From positions 1-5,139 of the forward strand of contig CAZHOV010000251.1 of assembly GCA_964534315.1 (NCBI GenBank): DNA of 5,139 nucleotides. The letters are read 5' to 3'. A model generated the notes under the pieces. The model did no database searches and was not told the DNA's origin. It saw only the letters and a program-made list of their open reading frames with translations. Position numbers and translations under genes: made by a program. Within the stretch, counting starts at the first letter, position 1; every line of letters begins with the position of its first letter. The DNA is from CAZHOV01 sp964534315 (lineage in GTDB: Bacteria > Bacteroidota > Bacteroidia > Chitinophagales > Saprospiraceae). Shown here piece by piece: positions 1 through 5,139 of this stretch.

Positions 1-36
1 AAAGTTCGCTTTTTTTCTCCATTTTTGCACAATCTG

Positions 37-116
37 CCGTTGCACCGTTGCACCGTTGGACCGTTACACCGTCGCACCGTCGCACCGTTACACCGTTACA
101 CCGTTACACCGTTAAA
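37..116. repeat. 8-bp tandem array (CCGT + YRCA) at the 3' end of recQ
   Basis: CCGT occurs ten times at an exact 8-bp spacing (37, 45, 53, 61, 69, 77, 85, 93, 101, 109). The 4-bp linkers on the plus strand are TGCA, TGCA, TGGA, TACA, CGCA, CGCA, TACA, TACA, TACA, and finally TAAA where the array merges into recQ coding sequence. CCGT is invariant. Almost all variation is T/C and G/A exchange in the first two linker bases. In the recQ sense direction the unit reads TGTAACGG. The array overlaps the last codons of recQ and supplies its TAA stop. There are no spacers between units, so this is not a CRISPR array. Function is unknown; it resembles in kind the short tandemly repeated sequences known between genes in cyanobacteria. 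Confidence 0.95.
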
Positions 117-2011
117 ATCCTCAACTTTCCGCCTTCTTCAGAGACTAACATTTTTTCGTCGACCATATAATCCACTACTTTGATGATCCGCTCATGTTTA
201 CCGGGAGAAAAGGCCTCCAGCACCTGATCTAAGGTGAGCGGGCCCGATTTAAGTACCATTTCCACCTTCATTTTGTAACGTTCGAAATCTTTGGCAGTCA
301 GGTCGGTTTTATTGCGTTCGAGACAGCTATCGCAGACACCACAGGGCAAAGCATTGGTTTCACCAAAATATTGAAGTAGAAATTGGCTTCTACAGTGATC
401 CCCCTCCGCATACTCAATCGCCTTTTCAATCCGGTATTGATAGCGTTCTTTTCTGAATCTTAACTTCTCTGAATTAATTGCCAGATTATCCGGATCTACC
501 CGTTCCTCCAGAAATGTAAGCTGGGGTTTATCCTTTTGAGGATGATAATTGACAATACCTTCTTTTTTCATCAACATGAAAGCTTTCGTCAGTGCAGTCC
601 GTTTGATCCCTAGAAAATTGGCAATTTTTCCTTCATTGATATGCACCGGATGCTGGAAAATACCCTGGTAGGTGCGAAGGATGGTTTTGATAATAGGGTC
701 CAGTCCTTTATTTTTGAGCTGAAAATCATATAGTTGATCTTTGTCAACAATAAATTGTAAACTGGCGGAGACCAAAACGCTATCGGTCAAAGTCAGCCAC
801 CCTTCCTGCTCCAATATTTTGAGGCAGTGAAAGGTTTTGATAGCCTCCAGGTTATAATTTCGGATAAAGGTTCCGATTTCAAAATCATGGCTTTCTCCTG
901 CCCTGCTTCCGATAGCCAGTTGAAAAAAGCTTCCGAGCGCCTGATAGACCTTTTTAATTTCTTTCAATTCCGGAAAGGCCAACTTCAGGTTTCGTTCCAG
1001 GTTGGCTTTATCAGCCGGCTGATACAAGAGAACGGCATAGGCTTTTTTTTCATCTCTCCCCGCTCTGCCCGCTTCTTGAAAATAGGCCTCCAAACTGTCT
1101 GGCAGATCCATATGAACGACCACGCGCACGTCGGGCTTATCGATGCCCATCCCGAAGGCGTTGGTAGAGACAATTACCCTGATCTTATTATTGATCCAGG
1201 CATCCTGCTTGGCACTGCGCATTTCCGGCGTTAATCCAGCATGATAGAAATCTGCATTGATCCTGTCTTTGCGTAAGCTTGTAGCAATTTCTTTTGTCTT
1301 TCGGCGATTCCTAACATAAACAACCGCCGTACCTGGCACCTTTTGGAGAATGTCAAGCAATTTTTCGTATTTCCCTTCTTCATTTAATACGACATAAGAC
1401 AGATTCGATCGCTCAAAGCTTTTTTGGAAAACATGCTTTTTCTTAAACTCCAGTTTCTCCTGGATATCTTCTACTACTTCAGGCGTTGCCGTAGCCGTAA
1501 GTGCCAGGATCGGAACATCGGGAGCCCATTCTCTAATCGCGGCAATTTCGAGATAGGAAGGGCGAAAGTCATAGCCCCATTGGGAGATACAATGCGCTTC
1601 ATCTACCGCGATCAAATTGACGTGCATCTTTTTAATCCGTTCGATGGCCATTTCGGAGGCGAGCCGCTCGGGAGAAAGATATAACAACTTTATATTCCCA
1701 TAAATACAATTGTCAAAAGCCCGGTCAATATCGGTGTAATGCATGCCTGAATGGATAGCGACGGCCGGTATAGAACGCTTTTGCAGCTGAAATACCTGAT
1801 CTTTCATTAAGGCGATTAACGGAGAAACCACAATACAAACCCCTTCCTGGCATAGTGCAGGCACTTGAAAACAAATGGATTTCCCACCACCCGTAGGCAT
1901 CAATGCCAGCGTATCCTTCTTTTCCAATACCGCCCTAATGATATCCTCCTGCAACGGCCTGAAGGAAGGATACCCCCAATATTGGGTTAATATGTCTAGC
2001 GGTTCTAACAT
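104..2011 (-). CDS. recQ: RecQ-family ATP-dependent 3'-5' DNA helicase, Bacteroidota-type architecture
   Basis: This 635-residue superfamily 2 helicase is expected to unwind DNA in recombinational repair and replication-fork processing in the cytoplasm. Motifs appear in the expected order: motif 0 around FRPLQ (17-21), Walker A TGGGKS (40-45), motif Ia SPLIALMKDQ (63-72), DEAH (137-140) followed by the RecQ-specific CISQWGYDFRPSY loop, motif III TATAT (172-176), motif V STNAFGMGIDKPDVR (282-296) and motif VI QEAGRAGRD (312-320). Zinc ligands are Cys540, Cys557, Cys560 and Cys563, with the same C-x16-C-x2-C-x2-C spacing as E. coli RecQ. About 220 residues separate motif VI from the first zinc Cys, against about 50 in E. 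coli. Part of this stretch (about 440-500) looks like a winged helix. Only about 72 residues follow the zinc site and there is no HRDC domain. The start places motif 0 at the usual distance from the N-terminus. The upstream sequence has no clear Shine-Dalgarno site. The last residues (LTV) and the stop lie in or at the edge of the octamer array. It lies 118 bp downstream of the codirectional outer-membrane gene, so read-through transcription is possible. Confidence 0.97.
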   Translation of the reverse strand: MLEPLDILTQYWGYPSFRPLQEDIIRAVLEKKDTLALMPTGGGKSICFQVPALCQEGVCIVVSPLIALMKDQVFQLQKRSIPAVAIHSGMHYTDIDRAFDNCIYGNIKLLYLSPERLASEMAIERIKKMHVNLIAVDEAHCISQWGYDFRPSYLEIAAIREWAPDVPILALTATATPEVVEDIQEKLEFKKKHVFQKSFERSNLSYVVLNEEGKYEKLLDILQKVPGTAVVYVRNRRKTKEIATSLRKDRINADFYHAGLTPEMRSAKQDAWINNKIRVIVSTNAFGMGIDKPDVRVVVHMDLPDSLEAYFQEAGRAGRDEKKAYAVLLYQPADKANLERNLKLAFPELKEIKKVYQALGSFFQLAIGSRAGESHDFEIGTFIRNYNLEAIKTFHCLKILEQEGWLTLTDSVLVSASLQFIVDKDQLYDFQLKNKGLDPIIKTILRTYQGIFQHPVHINEGKIANFLGIKRTALTKAFMLMKKEGIVNYHPQKDKPQLTFLEERVDPDNLAINSEKLRFRKERYQYRIEKAIEYAEGDHCRSQFLLQYFGETNALPCGVCDSCLERNKTDLTAKDFERYKMKVEMVLKSGPLTLDQVLEAFSPGKHERIIKVVDYMVDEKMLVSEEGGKLRILTV

Positions 2012-2061
2012 TGGTAATAAGTCACTGCTGAATCAAGTAATAGTCCTAAAAAGACACCACC

Positions 2062-2138
2062 AACTACTAACTACTCACTATTAATTATTAATTACTAATT
2101 ACTAATTACTAATTACTAATTACTAATTACTAATTATA
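2062..2138. repeat. 7-bp tandem array (AATTACT) between the outer-membrane gene and recQ
   Basis: Eleven consecutive heptamers fill most of the gap between two minus-strand genes. On the plus strand they read AACTACT twice, CACTATT, AATTATT, then AATTACT six times without a mismatch (2090-2131), then AATTATA. On the sense (minus) strand the unit is AGTAATT. Units are perfect next to the stop of the outer-membrane gene and degenerate toward recQ. The preceding seven bases (2055-2061, GGTGGTG on the minus strand) may be an even more decayed unit. The array contributes the final two codons and the TAG stop of the outer-membrane gene and lies about 50 bp upstream of the recQ start. No hairpin is visible. 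A role in termination, mRNA stability or protein binding is possible, but nothing in the sequence decides between them. Confidence 0.95.
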
Positions 2139-2969
2139 ACACCCCCTCCCCCTGCTTCTTCTTCCTCTAGACCCCACTAATCCATTGTCGATGAAGTTGT
2201 AGGAGACGGAAATGCCGATGATAAGAAAGCCATCATTATTTTGGGGGTTACCTCTTTGCACACCTTCTGGGATTTCGGTCCCGGTGCGATTGGAGGCAAT
2301 GACGGCTGCTTCGCCCCTTTCAACCAATAAAAGATCCAGGTCGGGATAGGTCGTACTAACATCGTCAATATAGTCGGTAAAAGCCAGGCGATAACCAATT
2401 TCAAGGCCGATGTTCCAGGTATCATTGATGGCGTATTTAGCTCCGATTCCAAGAGGGATCGCCACCTGAAAGCGGCTGTAGGGGGTCTTTCCGGGATATG
2501 CAGCTAGCCCTTGGCCTTCCGTGCCTAGCGGTTGCAAGTCATATTTCGTGCCATTGATCGTTGCTGTTGGGTTAAAGCTGAAAAAGTTGATTCCCGCAAA
2601 TAGATAGGGTGAAAAAGGGCGGTATAAATTGTAGGGTTGATATCCAAGTATATTAAACTCTCCGGTAAATCCGAATTCGAAGATATTGGAATTGAATGCT
2701 AAATTTCGGACCCTGCCTTCCAATTCATCACTACCTGACAAGATCGTGTAGTTGAATTGAAATTTAGTGGAAAAAAAATCATTGACATTATATCGGGCAA
2801 AAATACCGGCAGCAGGCCTTACCAACTCAAAGTTTCTGAAGAAATTATTGGGAGAAAGATCCCCTCGATAAACAGAAACACCTCCCATCACCCCTGCTTC
2901 AAAATACTGAGCAGAAAGGAAACCACTCATTAGAAAACTTAAGCCAAGAACTACAATAAATTTTTTCAT
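2130..2969 (-). CDS. DUF6089-like outer-membrane beta-barrel protein
   Basis: The 279-residue protein starts with a clear Sec signal peptide (MKKF, hydrophobic core about 4-18, likely cleavage after Ala20 in SAQ). The mature part has alternating aromatic/hydrophobic strands suggesting an eight- to ten-strand beta-barrel. Recognisable stretches are EAGVMGGVSVYRGDLSP (24-40), GIFARYNVNDFFSTKFQFNY (55-74), SNIFEFGFTGEFNI (94-107), SPYLFAGINFFSFNP (120-134) and AIPLGIGAKYAINDTWNIGL (170-189). These match my memory of the DUF6089 family, common in Bacteroidota outer membranes and without an assigned function. A final strand (GFLIIGISVSYNFI, 247-260) is followed by an Arg/Gly-rich tail (about 264-276) ending CYN. 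The last two codons and TAG stop come from the heptamer array. It is divergent from the protease gene, with a TATTTTTG element about 90 bp upstream. A generic OmpA/OmpW-like porin domain is the main alternative assignment. Confidence 0.82.
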   Translation of the reverse strand: MKKFIVVLGLSFLMSGFLSAQYFEAGVMGGVSVYRGDLSPNNFFRNFELVRPAAGIFARYNVNDFFSTKFQFNYTILSGSDELEGRVRNLAFNSNIFEFGFTGEFNILGYQPYNLYRPFSPYLFAGINFFSFNPTATINGTKYDLQPLGTEGQGLAAYPGKTPYSRFQVAIPLGIGAKYAINDTWNIGLEIGYRLAFTDYIDDVSTTYPDLDLLLVERGEAAVIASNRTGTEIPEGVQRGNPQNNDGFLIIGISVSYNFIDNGLVGSRGRRSRGRGCYN

Positions 2970-3059
2970 ACAACAGTTTTTCTTCTACTTTAAAAATTAT
3001 TTTTGAAAAGAAAGCTAGAATATAACGATGAAATTAGACCAATTGCCAAAATTCAACTA

Positions 3060-3067
3060 CAAAAATA
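3060..3067 (-). promoter_or_regulatory. Putative Bacteroidota -7 element for the outer-membrane gene
   Basis: The minus strand reads TATTTTTG here, an exact match to the TAnnTTTG -7 consensus of the Bacteroidota primary sigma factor. Transcription from it would give a 5' leader of roughly 80 nt. No convincing -33 TTTG lies about 19 bp upstream; the nearest TTGG is only about 10 bp away. The assignment therefore rests on the -7 box and its position alone. Confidence 0.4.
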
Positions 3068-3101
3068 CCAAGACTGACCAACTTTTCGTTTGATAAATTC
3101 C

Positions 3102-3109
3102 TATTTTTG
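3102..3109 (+). promoter_or_regulatory. Putative Bacteroidota -7 element for the protease gene
   Basis: The plus strand reads TATTTTTG, again an exact TAnnTTTG match. It lies about 210 bp upstream of the preferred protease start, implying a leader of around 200 nt. A TTTG at 3089-3092 is present, but the 9-bp spacing is too short for a standard -33 element. Together with the mirror-image element at 3060-3067 it forms a 9-bp perfect inverted repeat (3059-3067 and 3102-3110), an arrangement suited to divergent promoters or a shared operator. Confidence 0.38.
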
Positions 3110-3318
3110 TGAGATCATTTTTTAAAATCTTTCAGCTACCTTCAAGTTAGATTGTACACCCTACTCTGCCGATTAATATTGGCAATTTACCAAATTACAT
3201 GCTTTATTCTGTATTCCTTTTTCCATTCTCAAGGGAAACAGCTTATTTTTTTAAAAGATTACAAAGAATAAAAGTTAAAATCAAAAAATTATTTCATATT
3301 TCAAAAATTAGCATTCCA

Positions 3319-4980
3319 ATGAACATAAAACTGAAGCTTTTTACTCTCTCGTTACTTCTTTGTTTCACCTTTTTTGCCCAAGCTCAAATGCCGGCTCCTG
3401 ACAACTGGTTCAACCTGGACCCAAATACGGATGGCGTTTATGGGGTAAGTACAGAAAAAACCTATAACGAATTATTGAAGGATAAAAAATCTACTACTGT
3501 CGTTGTGGCTGTACTTGATTCAGGAGTAGACTACGACCATGAAGACCTTAAGGATGTCATGTGGGTCAATGAGGGTGAAATTCCTAATAACGGAAAAGAT
3601 GATGATCAAAATGGTTATGTCGATGATATCCACGGCTGGAATTATCTGGGCAACAAAAACGGAGAAAATATCCATCATGAAACCTATGAATTCGTAAGGC
3701 TTTACGCCAAATATCATCAGAAGTTTAAAGATGCGGATCCGAAAGAGTTATCCAAAAAGGATAAAAAGAAATACCAGCTCTATCTGGAGGTTAAAGAAAA
3801 AATTCAGGAAGAAAAGGCGGAAGTAGAGCAACAGGCCTCATTTGTCTTTATCGTTAACGATGCACTTAAAAGTGTAAAAGAGGCTATTGGAAAAGATAAA
3901 ATTTCCGAGCAGGATTTACTCCAATTTGACACCGATGACGAGAGCCTGAAACAGGCATCTATCATGCTCAAGTCCATTATCGCAAGCGGGGCAAGCCTCG
4001 AGGCGTTGGAAAAAGAGCTAGCGGGCGCGGTAGAACTTTTCGAGACCAAACTCGACTACCAACTCAATCCTGATTTTAACCCTCGCGCCGAAATTATTGG
4101 CGACGATTATTCAGATTCGTATGAAGCAAACTACGGCAATAATGATGTAGATGGTCCCGATTCTTTTCACGGCACTCACGTAGCAGGCATCATTGGCGCA
4201 TCGCGAAAGAATGGTATAGGGATTGACGGGGTGGCTGATAATGTCAGAATTATGGCTCTACGGGCCGTACCTGACGGAGACGAACACGACAAAGATGTAG
4301 CCAATGCGATTATTTATGCCGTGGATAATGGCGCTTCTATCATTAATATGAGCTTTGGAAAAGGTTACAAATGGGATAAAGTGGCAGTAGATAAAGCAGT
4401 AAAATATGCTCAGAAAAATGATGTCTTGCTCATCCATGCCGCAGGAAATGAATCTACCAGTAACGATACTGTTAATAACTTTCCGAATGACGCGTTCGAA
4501 AAAAGCGGGCTTTTCAAACCCAAGAAAGCAAAAAATTGGTTGGAGATTGGCGCTATTTCCTGGAATAAAAACGAAAATGCTCCTGCATCCTTTTCCAACT
4601 TTGGAAAAGATAACGTAGATATTTTTGCGCCAGGCGTTCAAATCTATTCTACCGCCCCCGGCTCTGAATACCAGCATGCAAGCGGTACGAGTATGGCTGC
4701 TCCTGTGACAGCCGGAGTAGCGGCAATGATCCGCTCCTATTTCCCTAAATTAACGGCCAAGCAGGTCAGAGAGATCATCCTCCAATCAGTTAAACCCATC
4801 AAGCATAAGGTCCGGCATCCCGGCACTCAGGAACTCGTTTCTTTTGATGAACTGTGCGCCACCGGAGGTATTATCAACGCCTACGAAGCCATTAAACTGG
4901 CTTCTGAAACAAAAGGAAAGAAAAAACTGAAAGCTAACAGTAAAAAATCGAAGAAAAAAGACGACGATTCCCAAGCGTGA
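3319..4980 (+). CDS. Exported S8 (subtilisin-like) serine protease with a large insertion between Asp and His
   Basis: The reading frame is open from 3199, but the ATG at 3319 is chosen because it begins a clean signal peptide (MNIKLKLF, hydrophobic core to about 19, cleavage after Ala22 in AQA|Q). This gives 553 residues. The catalytic triad is complete: Asp67 in AVLDSGVD, His284 in HGTHVAG and Ser458 in GTSMAAP, with oxyanion Asn377 in AAGN. The first two triad residues are 217 apart, against 32 in subtilisin. The extra sequence contains an acidic DDDQNGYVDD segment (94-103), possibly calcium-binding, and a charged helical stretch (about 122-245, coiled-coil-like around 145-172). The N-terminal PAPDNWFNLD and EGEIPNNG segments are typical of Bacteroidota homologues as I recall them. 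No classical N-terminal propeptide fits before Asp67. The C-terminus has no T9SS sorting domain but a tail with ten Lys (532-547) and three Asp. No lipobox is present, so a periplasmic or secreted soluble enzyme is likely; the substrate is unknown. Confidence 0.95.
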   Translation: MNIKLKLFTLSLLLCFTFFAQAQMPAPDNWFNLDPNTDGVYGVSTEKTYNELLKDKKSTTVVVAVLDSGVDYDHEDLKDVMWVNEGEIPNNGKDDDQNGYVDDIHGWNYLGNKNGENIHHETYEFVRLYAKYHQKFKDADPKELSKKDKKKYQLYLEVKEKIQEEKAEVEQQASFVFIVNDALKSVKEAIGKDKISEQDLLQFDTDDESLKQASIMLKSIIASGASLEALEKELAGAVELFETKLDYQLNPDFNPRAEIIGDDYSDSYEANYGNNDVDGPDSFHGTHVAGIIGASRKNGIGIDGVADNVRIMALRAVPDGDEHDKDVANAIIYAVDNGASIINMSFGKGYKWDKVAVDKAVKYAQKNDVLLIHAAGNESTSNDTVNNFPNDAFEKSGLFKPKKAKNWLEIGAISWNKNENAPASFSNFGKDNVDIFAPGVQIYSTAPGSEYQHASGTSMAAPVTAGVAAMIRSYFPKLTAKQVREIILQSVKPIKHKVRHPGTQELVSFDELCATGGIINAYEAIKLASETKGKKKLKANSKKSKKKDDDSQA

Positions 4981-4983
4981 ATT

Positions 4984-5076
4984 CAATGTGCAATGAGTAA
5001 GGAGTAAGGAGTAAGGAAGAATGAAGGATGAAGGATGAAGAATGAAGGATGAAGAATGAAGGATGAAGAATGAAGG
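4984..5076. repeat. Mosaic 7-bp tandem array downstream of the protease gene
   Basis: The array begins three bases after the protease TGA stop. In the sense direction it contains CAATGTG, CAATGAG, TAAGGAG, TAAGGAG and TAAGGAA (4984-5018), a two-base break, then eight ATGAAGR heptamers (5021-5076). In the last block the final base runs G, G, A, G, A, G, A, G, so the later units form a 14-bp higher-order repeat. The middle block can equally be phased as three perfect AGTAAGG units (4996-5016), sharing AGTAA with the array behind the outer-membrane gene. From 4996 on, the strand is purine-rich with one T per unit. Stops (TAA or TGA) occur in all three frames. No terminator hairpin is visible nearby. 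Confidence 0.95.
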
Positions 5077-5103
5077 GTCCCACTAGCTAAAGCTTGGTCC
5101 AAA

Positions 5104-5139
5104 ATGAAAACTACCTGGCAAGAACACAATTATCAACCC
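5104..5139 (+). CDS. Possible 5' end of a further gene, cut by the window edge
   Basis: An ATG 27 bp after the last heptamer opens a frame reading MKTTWQEHNYQP to the end of the window without a stop. The twelve residues look protein-like and the position fits a codirectional gene after the protease. However, no ribosome binding site or TAnnTTTG promoter element is visible in front, and twelve open codons are weak evidence. The product is not recognised. Confidence 0.3.
   Translation, partial: MKTTWQEHNYQP

Larger units (their letters stand above)
2970..3318. promoter_or_regulatory. Divergent AT-rich intergenic region between the outer-membrane and protease genes
   Basis: These 349 bp separate two genes transcribed away from each other, so both promoters should lie here. 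The clearest signals are the two outward-facing TATTTTTG elements listed separately. The stretch from about 3200 to 3318 is AT-rich with several A-runs and reads open in frame with the protease, but its translation looks unlike protein and it is best treated as leader. No Shine-Dalgarno site precedes either start codon, which is usual in Bacteroidota. No RNA gene, riboswitch or tandem array was seen, in contrast to the 3' flanks of the same genes. Confidence 0.6.

Noticed and set aside
1..36. T-run and CATTTTTG at the left edge as terminator or promoter
   Set aside because: No stem precedes the T-run, the promoter-like match has a mismatch in the key TA, and too little sequence is available to judge.
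827..1234. Plus-strand open frame of 135 codons inside recQ
   Set aside because: It is antisense to the conserved helicase core and its translation shows no domain-like pattern; recQ motifs explain this DNA fully. The same applies to the other open frames antisense to or overlapping recQ, the outer-membrane gene and the protease gene.
2012..2061. Independent recQ promoter in the gap after the heptamer array
   Set aside because: No TAnnTTTG match was found on the minus strand here; recQ may be read from upstream or from a promoter I cannot recognise.
3199..3318. In-frame 40-codon N-terminal extension of the protease starting at an upstream ATG
   Set aside because: It would place a basic, low-quality peptide ahead of a perfect signal peptide that begins at 3319; the stretch is AT-rich leader sequence that is open by chance.
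3319..3390. Lipoprotein signal on the protease (Cys15 in SLLLC)
   Set aside because: The residue before Cys is Leu, not Gly, Ala or Ser, and Cys lies inside the hydrophobic core; the AQA|Q site is a better cleavage point.
104..4980. Defence system made of RecQ, barrel protein and protease
   Set aside because: RecQ has the features of a chromosomal repair helicase, the other two proteins carry signal peptides and act outside the cytoplasm, and the genes do not form one operon.
37..5076. CRISPR array or phage/IS origin of the repeats
   Set aside because: Units are 7-8 bp, directly adjacent and without spacers. No cas gene, transposase, terminal inverted repeat or target-site duplication is visible.
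5075..5100. Small inverted repeats (GGGTCCC and AGCT...AGCT) after the protease as a terminator
   Set aside because: The stems are at most four bases and no T-run follows, so they do not make a credible intrinsic terminator.

Overview
The window looks like chromosomal DNA of a Bacteroidota member, plausibly from the Saprospirales/Lewinella-like part of the phylum. Support comes from three things: a RecQ of the form I associate with Bacteroidota (zinc cluster far from the helicase core, no HRDC), a DUF6089-type outer-membrane beta-barrel protein, and a secreted S8 protease with the N-terminus and large insertion typical of Bacteroidota homologues. AT-rich leaders without clear Shine-Dalgarno sequences and TAnnTTTG-like promoter elements agree with this. 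The order-level placement is inference.

Layout from left to right. A GC-rich octamer tandem array (about 37-116) leads into the 3' end of recQ on the minus strand (104-2011). Next comes a 118-bp gap containing an AT-rich heptamer array (about 2062-2138). That array also forms the 3' end of a minus-strand gene for a DUF6089-like outer-membrane protein (2130-2969). A 349-bp AT-rich divergent intergenic region (2970-3318) carries two back-to-back TATTTTTG elements. A plus-strand gene for an exported subtilisin-like protease follows (3319-4980). It is trailed by a mosaic purine-rich heptamer array (4984-5076). A possible start of another plus-strand gene (5104 onward) runs off the right edge.

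The genes do not form an obvious pathway. RecQ is a DNA repair helicase, while the other two are envelope or exported proteins transcribed divergently from a shared control region. The window's most unusual feature is that all three complete genes end in or within a few bases of a distinct 7- or 8-bp tandem array. Two of these arrays physically encode the last residues and the stop codon of their gene. In the sense direction each array presents stop codons in all three frames, because its period is not a multiple of three. Arrays 2 and 3 also share the sense-strand core AGTAA. I see no mobile element, CRISPR, RNA gene or defence system.
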